Below are positions 25,644 through 33,950 of a stretch of 64,000 nucleotides of DNA, piece after piece. The stretch lies in the NCBI GenBank assembly GCA_016705235.1, contig JADIYP010000001.1, positions 62,001 to 126,000 on the forward strand, written 5' to 3'. Each line of letters opens with the position of its first letter. Position 1 is the stretch's first letter. The notes below the pieces were generated by a model. The model was not told the DNA's origin and searched no databases. It saw only the letters and a program-made list of their open reading frames with translations. Source of the stretch: Candidatus Leptovillus affinis (GTDB lineage Bacteria > Chloroflexota > Anaerolineae > Promineifilales > Promineifilaceae). Made by a program: the position numbers and the translations under genes.

Positions 25644-27638
25644 ATGACACAAGATACGATTGAACTATCATCCGGCAAAATCAAACAACCGACCGATACC
25701 GGAGAGAGTCTGTTTCAACAACTGCAAATTAAATTTCCGGCGCAGCGCGTGGAATTGATTTTTACCATCATCACGTTTATCACCATGATGGCCGGGCTGG
25801 CGGCCGATTGGCTGGAAGCGCCCAGAGTATTCGCCACGGTGTTTTATACCATTGCCTACATTACCGGCGGCACCTTTGGGGTGATGGCCGGGCTGGATTC
25901 GCTGCGTCACTTCACCATCGACGTGGATTTATTGATGGTTCTGGCGGCGCTGGGCGCGGCCCTGGTGGGCGCGCCGTTTGAAGGCGCGATGCTGCTCTTC
26001 CTTTTCTCGCTGTCTAACGTGCTGCAAGCTTATGCCATGGATCGCACCCGTAACGCCATCCGCGCCCTGATGGCCCTGCGCCCCGCCGAAGCAACCATTC
26101 GCCGTGATGGCCAAATGGTCACGCTGCCCATCGAAGAAGTGGGCGTTGGCGACCGCATGTTTGTGAAACCGGGCGAGCGGCTGGCTTTGGACGGCCGTAT
26201 CATCGAAGGCCGCAGCAGCTTAGACCAGGCCGCCATCACCGGCGAGTCGATTCCTGTAGCGAAAGAGCCGGGCGATAACGTCCTGGCCGGCAGCATCAAC
26301 CAGCGCGGCAGCCTGGAAGTAGAAGTGACGCGGCTGGCCGAAGACACCACCCTGGCCAAACTCATCAAAATGGTGGAAGAAGCCCAGGGGCAAAAGGCAC
26401 AAACGCAGCGCTTCATTGAAAAGGCGGAGCAGTATTATGCCCTGGGCGTGATTATTATGACGGCCGTAGCCATCGTCTTACCCCTCTTCCTCTTAAATGA
26501 ACCATTCAACGTCACGTTTTATAGGGCCATGACCTTAATGGTCGCCGCGTCGCCATGCGCCATCGTCATCAGCACCCCGGCCACCGTACTGTCGGCCATT
26601 GGCAACGGGGCGCGCAAAGGCGTGTTATTCAAGGGCGGCGTTTACGTGGAACGCGCCGCCGACATCAAAGTGATCGCTTTCGATAAAACAGGCACGCTGA
26701 CCGAAGGCAAACCGCGCGTAACCGATATCGTGGTCTGCGACGCGCATTGGGACGGCGGCGAAACCGACCTGCTGCGATTGGCGGCGGCCGTGGAAGCCAA
26801 ATCAGAGCATCCGCTGGCCCAGGCGATTGTGCTGGCAGCGCAGGCGCGCGAGATAACGCTGCCCGAGGCCACTGATTTTCATTCAGAGACGGGGTTGGGC
26901 GTGCGCGCAGCCACCGACGGCCGTCAGATTGCCGTGGGCAACCGCCGGTATTATGCCGATTGGGTGATGGATGGGCTGGAAAACGCAACGGCCGTGCTGG
27001 AACAATTCCAGGACCAGGGCAAAACCTCCGTCATCATCGCCGACATCACCGAAACTACCCGCAGCGCCCACGTTCTCGGCGTCCTGGCCATCGCCGACGT
27101 GCTGCGCCCCGACGTAGCCGACGTCATCAAACGCCTGAAAAGCCTGGGCGTCGAACACGTCGCCATGCTCACCGGCGACAATCAGCGCGTGGCCGCAGCC
27201 ATCGCCCGCCAGGCCGGCGTCGACGCCTATTACGCCGAACTCCTGCCGCAAGACAAAATGCAGCTCCTACAGCGCCTGACCACCCAATACGGCCCGGTGG
27301 CCATGGTCGGCGATGGCGTTAACGACGCCCCCGCGCTGGCCACGGCCGAAATCGGCATCGCCATGGGCGCGGCCGGCACAGACGTCGCCCTGGAAACAGC
27401 CGACATCGTCCTGATGAGCGACGACCTGAGCAAAATCGCTTACGTCATCGGCCTGAGCCGCAAAACCCGCAAAACCCTGGTGCAAAATCTGGCGTTTGCC
27501 ATCGGCATGATCCTGGTACTCATTGCCTCAGTCTTGGGGTTTGGCCTGGCGCTGCCGCTAAGCGTGATCGGACACGAAGGCAGCACCGTCCTGGTGTCAT
27601 TAAACGGCCTGCGGCTGCTCAGATACAAAGGCGAATAA
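25644..27638 (+). CDS. Heavy-metal P1B-4-type ATPase
   Basis: 664 residues without an N-terminal metal-binding domain. Visible motifs: TGESIPV (actuator domain), AASPCAI (SPC in the metal-transport helix), DKTGTLTEG (phosphorylated Asp), GDGVNDAPAL (hinge) and the C-terminal HEGST. The SPC plus HEG(G/S)T combination marks the P1B-4 subgroup, which exports Co(II), Fe(II) or Zn(II). The gene directly follows the TrmB-like regulator across a strong hairpin. A terminator lies 42 bp after its stop. Confidence 0.93.
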   Translation: MTQDTIELSSGKIKQPTDTGESLFQQLQIKFPAQRVELIFTIITFITMMAGLAADWLEAPRVFATVFYTIAYITGGTFGVMAGLDSLRHFTIDVDLLMVLAALGAALVGAPFEGAMLLFLFSLSNVLQAYAMDRTRNAIRALMALRPAEATIRRDGQMVTLPIEEVGVGDRMFVKPGERLALDGRIIEGRSSLDQAAITGESIPVAKEPGDNVLAGSINQRGSLEVEVTRLAEDTTLAKLIKMVEEAQGQKAQTQRFIEKAEQYYALGVIIMTAVAIVLPLFLLNEPFNVTFYRAMTLMVAASPCAIVISTPATVLSAIGNGARKGVLFKGGVYVERAADIKVIAFDKTGTLTEGKPRVTDIVVCDAHWDGGETDLLRLAAAVEAKSEHPLAQAIVLAAQAREITLPEATDFHSETGLGVRAATDGRQIAVGNRRYYADWVMDGLENATAVLEQFQDQGKTSVIIADITETTRSAHVLGVLAIADVLRPDVADVIKRLKSLGVEHVAMLTGDNQRVAAAIARQAGVDAYYAELLPQDKMQLLQRLTTQYGPVAMVGDGVNDAPALATAEIGIAMGAAGTDVALETADIVLMSDDLSKIAYVIGLSRKTRKTLVQNLAFAIGMILVLIASVLGFGLALPLSVIGHEGSTVLVSLNGLRLLRYKGE

Positions 27639-27679
27639 CCCAATCTGCTGGCGGTTCCTGCTCGCCCAGCATTTCCCCA

Positions 27680-27723
27680 ACATCCCGATCCCCAAATTGC
27701 CAGCGGGGTCGGGATGTTTTGTT
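27680..27723 (+). terminator. Terminator after the P1B ATPase
   Basis: ACATCCCGATCCC pairs with GGGGTCGGGATGT (one G-U), 12-base loop, then TTTGTTT. Confidence 0.88.
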
Positions 27724-27897
27724 TGGCCCTGTTAAACCAATCCTTTCAGCTTGTTACGCCAACAAACAAAAATTCATCTGCTCCTATAAACGGGCCTGAA
27801 CGGCAGCGCCAAGAACAGTTCCACGTAGACAAACTGTTCAAAAAATTCCGAAGGTGATGTATGATGGAGCGTAAGGGAGTGACAAATAAACTGTGTT

Positions 27898-28533
27898 ATG
27901 GATCCGAAACTCGGTTACAACTTTTACCCAGGTCCCAGTCAATTTGGCGGCGAAAAATTTGACGCCCTCTTAAGCAGCAAACCGACACAGACTCATTTTG
28001 ATCCGGAAAAACTCCATGTTCAGGTCGGCGCGGTGCGGGGAGTGCAATGGCTGGAAATCCATCATCCCTGGCGGCAGGCGGTGGATTATCGTGTGTGCCC
28101 AGGGCGCGTTCTCCTGAGCGACCGCCTGCAAAAGCGCGTGGAAGTGTTTACGCTGGGCGGGCAGCTTCATATTGCTACTGATGAAACCCACACCCATTGT
28201 GTTTTTACGTCGTCGGCTCCTTTTCTTGATCTGGTTACCAGCCAATCGATCTCTACGCTGCTGGCGAATGAAGTAGAAATTTTGTTGGCGCGGCAGCGCG
28301 CGGCGCGCAATTTGCGGTTGAGCGGTGAATTTGATGCCCTTCTGCTGAAAATAGAGCCGCAAGCGTTGTATATTTGTTGCCTGAGCCAAATTCGAGAAAA
28401 ATTCAAACGCTACCCTACTTATAACGATTCGGTTATGCAGCACTTTAAGCATCGGCTTGATCTGGAAATCAGCCGGTTGGAGGATGAAGGCGTGTGGCCT
28501 TCGGTTGTCCCAGAATTAGGCGCGCTTATTTAG
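27898..28533 (+). CDS. Hypothetical protein, unrecognised
   Basis: 211 residues with no signal peptide, membrane segment or known motif. The first 120 residues are rich in beta-like strands (VQWLEIHHPWRQAVDYRV, RVEVFTLGGQLHIAT). The C-terminal half is helical and charged (LLANEVEILLARQRAARNLR, FKHRLDLEISRLEDEG). Codon use and an uninterrupted frame support a real gene. The ribosome site before ATG 27898 is poor and the start is uncertain. It stands alone between a terminator and the M16-like gene. Confidence 0.6.
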   Translation: MDPKLGYNFYPGPSQFGGEKFDALLSSKPTQTHFDPEKLHVQVGAVRGVQWLEIHHPWRQAVDYRVCPGRVLLSDRLQKRVEVFTLGGQLHIATDETHTHCVFTSSAPFLDLVTSQSISTLLANEVEILLARQRAARNLRLSGEFDALLLKIEPQALYICCLSQIREKFKRYPTYNDSVMQHFKHRLDLEISRLEDEGVWPSVVPELGALI

Positions 28534-28640
28534 GTTGAAGATGGACATTTAGCCGTCCCCAGTGGTATGATACGCGCCGCATCAGGATAACGGCCGTTTC
28601 CCCCATCCATCTCCTTTTCCGGCCGCTGCAAGGAAACTAT

Positions 28641-29918
28641 ATGGCTCAAATTCACTACCCTGGCCCAGAAACCATTCAACGCGTCGTCCTAGCCAACGGC
28701 CTGACCATCCTGGCCTATGAAAACTTTGCCAGCGAATCCATCGTCATCGAAGGGCTGGTGCGCGCCGGGGCCTTGGGCGAAAGCGCCAACCGCGCCGGTC
28801 TGGCGTCCTTTACCGCCGCGCTGCTAGACCGGGGCACGACCCGGCGCAGCTTTGCGGAGATCTACGAAGCGCTAGAGTCGGTGGGCGCGGACATTTCTTT
28901 TAGCAGCGGCCGCCATACCAGCGATTTTGGGGCTGCCGGACTGGTGGAAGACGCAGACCTGATGCTGGCCCTGTTGGCTGAATCCCTGCGCGAGCCAGAT
29001 TTTCCGACGCAGCAGGTGGAACAGGTACGCGGCCAAATTCTGACCAGCCTGGTGATTCGCGCCAACGATACCGGCCGGATGGCGCGTCTGGCGTTTCAAG
29101 ACTTGTTGTATCCGGATCATCCATACGGCCGTTCCGCCACCGGCTACCAGGAAACCATTCAAGCCATCAGCCGCGACGAGATCGCCCAGTTTCATCGCGA
29201 TTATTTTGGGCCGCAAGGCATGATCCTGACGATTGTTGGCGCGATGAAGGCCGAAGAGGCGGTGGCCAAGGTAACGGCCGTCTTCGGCGACTGGCAAAAT
29301 CCGCAGCAAAAACCACTGCCTGCTATCCCACCTGTGGCACGGCCGTCGTCACTCATCCGCGCCCACGTTCCCATGCCCGACAAAGTCCAAGCCGACATTT
29401 TGCTCGGACTGCCCGGTCCCTTACGCGCCGCCCCCGATTACCTGGATGCCAGCTTGATGAATACCGTTTTGGGCGTTTTTGGCATGATGGGGCGAATTGG
29501 CCAAAGTGTACGCGAAGAACAAGGGCTGGCCTACTACGCCTACAGCCAACTACAAGGCAGCCAGGGACCCATGCCCTGGTTTGCCGGCGCCGGCGTCGCG
29601 CCGGAACATGTGGAGCAAGCCATCACCGCCATCCGCGCAGAAATCGGCCGGATACAAAACGAAAAGGTCCCAGCCGATGAATTGGCCGACAGCCAGGCCT
29701 TTCGTATCGGGTCTATACCGGTGAGCCTGGAGACAAACAGCGGTCTGGCCAGCGTGATCAGCGACCTGGAAATGCACGGCCTGGGACTGGATTATTTGCA
29801 GCGCTTCCCAGACCTGGTACGCGCCATTACCCCAGAGCGCGTGCAAGCCGCCGCGCAAAAATATCTCAGCACAGAGCAGTTGGCCGTGGCCGTGGCCGGA
29901 CCAGAAAGCAGCGATTAG
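28641..29918 (+). CDS. M16-family peptidase homologue, non-catalytic type
   Basis: 425 residues with the two-domain M16 fold: VVLANGLTILAYEN at the start, a FGPQGMILTIVGAMKAEEAV end of the first half and REEQGLAYYAYSQ in the second. The inverted zinc motif HxxEH is absent; at its place (about 53-62) stands SFTAALLDRG, where active members have HFLEHLLFRG-like sequence. It therefore resembles the inactive partner of a heterodimeric peptidase (MPP-alpha type). No catalytic partner is in this window. It is first of a plus-strand group with acpS, a hydrolase and a PIG-L deacetylase. Confidence 0.87.
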   Translation: MAQIHYPGPETIQRVVLANGLTILAYENFASESIVIEGLVRAGALGESANRAGLASFTAALLDRGTTRRSFAEIYEALESVGADISFSSGRHTSDFGAAGLVEDADLMLALLAESLREPDFPTQQVEQVRGQILTSLVIRANDTGRMARLAFQDLLYPDHPYGRSATGYQETIQAISRDEIAQFHRDYFGPQGMILTIVGAMKAEEAVAKVTAVFGDWQNPQQKPLPAIPPVARPSSLIRAHVPMPDKVQADILLGLPGPLRAAPDYLDASLMNTVLGVFGMMGRIGQSVREEQGLAYYAYSQLQGSQGPMPWFAGAGVAPEHVEQAITAIRAEIGRIQNEKVPADELADSQAFRIGSIPVSLETNSGLASVISDLEMHGLGLDYLQRFPDLVRAITPERVQAAAQKYLSTEQLAVAVAGPESSD

Positions 29919-29926
29919 GGGTTGAC

Positions 29927-30298
29927 ATGTTAGCCAGCGGCGTGGATATTATTGAAGTTGCTCGACTCGAACAAAGCGTAGCCCGTCATGGTCAGCGATT
30001 TTTGGATCGCGTGTTTACACCACAGGAACAGGCAGACTGCGCCGGGCGGCCTACCAGTCTGGCCGGGCGATTCGCAGTCAAAGAGGCCGTGGCTAAGGCT
30101 TTGGGGACGGGCATTGGCGCTATTCGCTGGGTAGATGTGGAAGTGGTGCGCGCCGAAAACGGCCGTCCCCTTCTCCATTTACACCATCAAGCACAGGCTG
30201 TAGCCGCGCAGTTGGGCTTGCACGAATGGTCGATCAGCATATCCCATACAGATACAATGGCGATCGGATTCGCCGTCGCCGTTGGCCGACAGCCATAA
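29927..30298 (+). CDS. acpS: Holo-[acyl-carrier-protein] synthase
   Basis: 123 residues, normal for AcpS. The metal-binding GVDIIEVARLE (about 5-15) and FAVKEAVAKALGTG (about 49-62) are both intact. It transfers 4'-phosphopantetheine from CoA to the serine of acyl carrier protein, as a trimer in the cytoplasm. It starts 8 bp after the M16 homologue. Confidence 0.95.
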   Translation: MLASGVDIIEVARLEQSVARHGQRFLDRVFTPQEQADCAGRPTSLAGRFAVKEAVAKALGTGIGAIRWVDVEVVRAENGRPLLHLHHQAQAVAAQLGLHEWSISISHTDTMAIGFAVAVGRQP

Positions 30299-30311
30299 CA
30301 CGAGGAAAGAT

Positions 30312-31076
30312 ATGAGTACCTGGACAACAGATGACAATACGGTAATCCATTACGAACTATTCGGCAGCGACTCCGCCAGAGAGACCCTCTTGCTGCTGCC
30401 CGGGTTATTGGGGTCTATCAGCCGGCAGTGGCAAAATTTCGTCCCGCTGTTAGCGCCTGATTTTCGCGTGGTATTGATGGATTTGCGTGGACACGGCCGT
30501 TCGGGCAACAACGCCCCCGCGCTCCAGGCCGACAGAATGGTCAAAGACATTGTTGGGCTGTTGGATGCGCTGCAGATTACGGCCGTGCACATCGCCGGTT
30601 ATAATTTGGGCGGCTATCTTGGTTTACAACTGGTCCTCAGCCAGCCGCGCCGTGTCCAGACACTCCTCATGCACGCCTCCAAGTTTTATTGGACCCAGGA
30701 AGCGGCCGCCAAAATGCGCGCGCAGCTCGACCCCGACGATCTGGCCGCCAAAGTGCCTACCTATGCCGACCAGCTTGTGCAAGAGCATGGCGGCCGTCAT
30801 TGGCGCATCCTGGTGCGCCAGGCTGGCGACCTCATTTCATACTTAGTGGATCACGGCCTGACCGAAGGCATGATCAAGCGCATTCAGACGCCAGTTTTGG
30901 TTAGTGTTGGCGACCGTGACGAGTTGATTCCGTTGAACGAAGCCCAACGCCTGAGCCGCATGCTGCCAAACGGCCGTCTCATCGTCTTACCCGGCGTACG
31001 CCATCCCTACCAAACCATCCCCGTCGTCCCCCTCATCCCCATGATGCAAGAATTTCACCGCAGCGGCAAAAAATAA
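30312..31076 (+). CDS. Alpha/beta hydrolase-fold protein with Asn at the nucleophile position
   Basis: 254 residues from ATG 30312, which has a GAGGAAAG site; the longer start at 30282 overlaps acpS and is rejected. The oxyanion-side motif LLPGLLGS, LMDLRGHGRSG, the acid in VGDRDELIP and the His in GVRHPYQ are all present. The nucleophile elbow reads GYNLGG instead of GxSxGG, so the catalytic Ser is replaced by Asn (AAT; one base from AGT). It is either a non-hydrolytic member or a recent mutation. The next gene starts directly after its stop. Confidence 0.82.
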   Translation: MSTWTTDDNTVIHYELFGSDSARETLLLLPGLLGSISRQWQNFVPLLAPDFRVVLMDLRGHGRSGNNAPALQADRMVKDIVGLLDALQITAVHIAGYNLGGYLGLQLVLSQPRRVQTLLMHASKFYWTQEAAAKMRAQLDPDDLAAKVPTYADQLVQEHGGRHWRILVRQAGDLISYLVDHGLTEGMIKRIQTPVLVSVGDRDELIPLNEAQRLSRMLPNGRLIVLPGVRHPYQTIPVVPLIPMMQEFHRSGKK

Positions 31077-31931
31077 ATGGCCACAAACAAACGACTCCTG
31101 GCTGTTTTAGCCCACCCCGACGATGAATCGTTTGGTCCTGGCGGCACGTTTGCCCGTTATGCCGCCGAGGGCGTCGATGTCCACATCGCCATCGCCACCG
31201 ACGGTGTGGCCGGTTCTGTAGCCGAAGGTTTCGAAGACACCTTGCAAGACCTGGTTAACGTGCGCGCCAGAGAACTGGACGCGGCCGTAAAAATCCTCGG
31301 CGCGACGCTGCATAAATTAGGCTACCGCGACTCAGGCTACATCAACGATCCGGCCAATCACCACCCGGAAGCCTTTATCAACAGCGACGAGCGCGAGGCG
31401 GAAGGGCGAGTCGTGGCCTTGATTCGCGCCATTCGGCCGCAAGTGGTTATCACCCACGATGAAACCGGCGGCTATTTTCACCCCGATCACATTCAATGCT
31501 GGAAAATCACCACGGCCGCATTCAGCGCGGCCGCCGATCCGCAGCAGTACCCGGAAATTGGGCCGGAACCGTATCAGGCGGAGCGGCTTTACTACACGGC
31601 GTTTCCCAATCGCGCCGTGAAAATTTTTGCTTTTATGATGCGCCTGCGCGGGCAAGACCCCACACGCGCCGGGCGGAACAAAGACATCGACTATACGCAG
31701 TTGGGCATCCCGCCAGAAAAACTTCATGCGGCCATTGATTACCGGGCGTATTGGGATGTAAAAATGGCGGCCAGCGCCCAACATTCCAGCCAGGGCGGCG
31801 GCACCAACCGCAGTCGGATGTTCCCACCGTGGCTGCAAAAATGGCTGTTCGCCAAAGACACGTACATTCGCGCCGTTCCCCCTGCTCCGGCTGGCTTGCG
31901 CGAGACAGATTTGTTTGCGAACGGCCGTTAA
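31077..31931 (+). CDS. PIG-L family N-acetylglucosamine-type deacetylase
   Basis: 284 residues. The zinc-binding AHPDDESFG near the N-terminus and HPDHIQCW near residue 137 are intact, with ATDGVAGS between. The family (LmbE/MshB/Mca) removes acetyl groups from GlcNAc-containing small molecules, including mycothiol or bacillithiol precursors. The ATG follows the hydrolase stop with no gap, implying translational coupling. The substrate is not defined. Confidence 0.9.
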   Translation: MATNKRLLAVLAHPDDESFGPGGTFARYAAEGVDVHIAIATDGVAGSVAEGFEDTLQDLVNVRARELDAAVKILGATLHKLGYRDSGYINDPANHHPEAFINSDEREAEGRVVALIRAIRPQVVITHDETGGYFHPDHIQCWKITTAAFSAAADPQQYPEIGPEPYQAERLYYTAFPNRAVKIFAFMMRLRGQDPTRAGRNKDIDYTQLGIPPEKLHAAIDYRAYWDVKMAASAQHSSQGGGTNRSRMFPPWLQKWLFAKDTYIRAVPPAPAGLRETDLFANGR

Positions 31932-32013
31932 CCCATATCGGCCCTCATCGCCGCACACCCGGCAGCGTGATCAAACTATCCGTGTCTCTCTGGCAAAAAA
32001 AAGAGCTGGAACG

Positions 32014-32042
32014 CTCACCAAACCAGTTTGTTCAGGTATAAT
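32014..32042 (+). promoter_or_regulatory. Possible promoter of the membrane hydrolase gene
   Basis: A perfect TATAAT at 32037-32042, 38 bp before the gene start. The -35 region (TCACCA, 32014) is poor. Position and -10 make it plausible. Confidence 0.45.
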
Positions 32043-32080
32043 GGAATTTGGTTTGTATTGTGCATAACAAGGAGGTTGTT

Positions 32081-33034
32081 ATGAATTTTCGACGAGCGCT
32101 TCGTTGGTTTTTCTGGATAGCAGGTCTAATTATCGCCCTGGTGGCCGCCATAGCCGCCTTTTTTGCCAAACGCCTCATCAGCCCGCCACGCCAACCATTG
32201 TGGGCTTCCCCCAGAGACCTGGACCTGACATTTGATGACGTCCAATTTCCGGCGCAAGATGGCGTGCGCATTGCCGGCTGGTTTATTCACGCGCCAACTG
32301 AATCCGCCCGCCAGGGAGCCACCATCATTCTGATCCACGGCTGGCCGTGGAACCGCCTGGGTGAAGCGGCTGGCGGTTTGTTTGCCGATCTTACCGGCGA
32401 AAAAGCAGTGGACTTGCTGCGACTGGCCGTTGATTTGCACCGGGCTGGCTTTAACGTGCTGATGTATGACATGCGGAATCATGGCGAAAGCGCGGCTGCG
32501 CCGCCGATGGCCTTTGGACAGGAAGAAGCCAAGGATTTGTTGGGCGCGATTGCTTATTTGAACGGCCGTGCCGACGTTTCCCCGGATCGCCTCGGTGTGA
32601 TTGGGTTTTCCATGGGCGCAAACAGCCTGCTCTACGCCCTGCCGCAAACCGATCAGATCAAAGCGGCCGTGGCCGTGCAACCCACCACAGTGGCCGTTTT
32701 TAGCGAGAAATACGGCCGTGATCTGCTTGGCCCGTTAAGCAACATTGTCTTACCGGTGACTGAATTTTTCTATCAGGCGGCTGGCGGCCTCTATTGGTCT
32801 GCTTACCGGCCTTCGTTTGCCGCCACCGGGGCTGGAGCCACCCCCGTTCTCTTCGTTCAGGGCAATAATGACCCCTGGGGCGACGTTGAAGATGTGGCTC
32901 AAATTGCTGAAGCTACCCCGAACGCGCGTGGTCCCCTGTTTGTGGAATCCAATGACCGGTTTGGCGGTTATCAGTATTTAATTGACAATCCGAAGGTTGT
33001 GATTTCGTTTTTTGAGCAGGAACTGCCAGAATAA
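32081..33034 (+). CDS. Membrane-anchored alpha/beta hydrolase
   Basis: 317 residues from ATG 32081, which has a strong AAGGAGG site; the start at 32048 is rejected. A membrane segment covers about 8-32 (FFWIAGLIIALVAAIAAFFA). The hydrolase core has LIHGWPWNR, YDMRNHGES, the nucleophile elbow GFSMGA and an NDPWGD acid region. The usual catalytic His near the C-terminus is not obvious: SNDRFGGYQYL stands where a His is expected. A serine hydrolase role is likely, substrate unknown. A bidirectional terminator follows at 33168. Confidence 0.82.
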   Translation: MNFRRALRWFFWIAGLIIALVAAIAAFFAKRLISPPRQPLWASPRDLDLTFDDVQFPAQDGVRIAGWFIHAPTESARQGATIILIHGWPWNRLGEAAGGLFADLTGEKAVDLLRLAVDLHRAGFNVLMYDMRNHGESAAAPPMAFGQEEAKDLLGAIAYLNGRADVSPDRLGVIGFSMGANSLLYALPQTDQIKAAVAVQPTTVAVFSEKYGRDLLGPLSNIVLPVTEFFYQAAGGLYWSAYRPSFAATGAGATPVLFVQGNNDPWGDVEDVAQIAEATPNARGPLFVESNDRFGGYQYLIDNPKVVISFFEQELPE

Positions 33035-33071
33035 ACAGGCTCTTTAGGAATTCAGGGGGTTGACGCTCAAG

Positions 33072-33128
33072 GAAGCGTGATGCGTGATGCGTGACCAGAG
33101 AGGCTCCACGCCTTACGCATCACGCTTC
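33072..33128. repeat. Heptamer hairpin (GTGATGC type)
   Basis: GAAGCGTGATGCGT (33072-33085) pairs perfectly with ACGCATCACGCTTC (33115-33128). The arms continue the TGATGCG tandem heptamer also seen at 16182. It lies in the convergent gap. Confidence 0.82.
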
Positions 33129-33167
33129 ACGCCGGACCCCACGAAATCCCAAAGACCCAATAAACAT

Positions 33168-33203
33168 AAGACCACAAAAGTTCGAGAAAACTTTTGTGGT
33201 CTT
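33168..33203. terminator. Bidirectional terminator between convergent genes
   Basis: A perfect 15-bp stem: AAGACCACAAAAGTT (33168-33182) and AACTTTTGTGGTCTT (33189-33203), with a six-base loop. It overlaps the stop codon of the GDPD gene on the minus strand and follows the hydrolase on the plus strand. Confidence 0.85.
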
Positions 33204-33948
33204 AATTTACAATTTCCGCCCAGTGAACCGAAGCGGGGTTGTTGCTGCTGATGGTATCTACGCCCCATGCAACAAGCGAGTGATAATCCCACCAAAAACC
33301 GCCGGGGCTGCAAGCGTAGCCGGCGGCGTGAATGATGTCTACTTCTTCGCGCGTGAGCAAGTCTGTGCGCGGGCTGAGGGCGTTGACATCCAACTCTCCG
33401 ATGACGGACAGCGGGTTGAGCAGCCGCCCGCTGAAGATAAAGCTGGTGGCAATGCGGGGGTTTAGCCGTTTTACGCGCTGCAAAGAAACCTGATCAAAGC
33501 CCATCAAGACGATCTCTTCAACCATTTTGTGGTCCATAATCAATTCGACAACCGCCTGATCCAGCTCCGGGGAGAAGATTGGCCCTTGTTTTATTTCAAT
33601 TAACAGGGGGATACGGCCGTTTGCCCAGGTCAACACTTCATCCAACAACGGCATGGTTGTGCCGACAAAACGGGCGTCAAACCCGCTGCCCACATCCAGC
33701 GTGCGCAAAAATGCGGCTGAATAATCACCAATCATGCCCGGCAAGCCAACTTTTGCGGCCAGATGCGTGTCATGAAACACAATGACTTGCCGGTCGGCGG
33801 TGAATTGAACATCCAGTTCCAGCATGTCGGCGCCACCGGCCAGACCAGCCTCAAAGGCGGGGAAGGTGTTTTCCGGGGCTGCCTCTAAGGCTCCCCGGTG
33901 TCCGATTAGCAGGGGACGGCCGTTTTTCCGCGTTCGTAGATCAAACAC
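33202..33948 (-). CDS. Glycerophosphodiester phosphodiesterase
   Basis: 248 residues. GHRGALEAAPENTFPAFEAG (about 16-35) holds the catalytic His and Glu region. ELDVQFTADRQVIVFHD holds the metal-binding Glu/Asp and second His, and LLIEIKQG the third acidic site. It hydrolyses glycerophosphodiesters to glycerol-3-phosphate and an alcohol. There is no signal peptide, so it is probably cytoplasmic. It is last in the fmt-panE-GDPD group, starting 2 bp after the panE stop. Confidence 0.92.
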   Translation of the reverse strand: MFDLRTRKNGRPLLIGHRGALEAAPENTFPAFEAGLAGGADMLELDVQFTADRQVIVFHDTHLAAKVGLPGMIGDYSAAFLRTLDVGSGFDARFVGTTMPLLDEVLTWANGRIPLLIEIKQGPIFSPELDQAVVELIMDHKMVEEIVLMGFDQVSLQRVKRLNPRIATSFIFSGRLLNPLSVIGELDVNALSPRTDLLTREEVDIIHAAGYACSPGGFWWDYHSLVAWGVDTISSNNPASVHWAEIVN

Positions 33949-33950
33949 AG

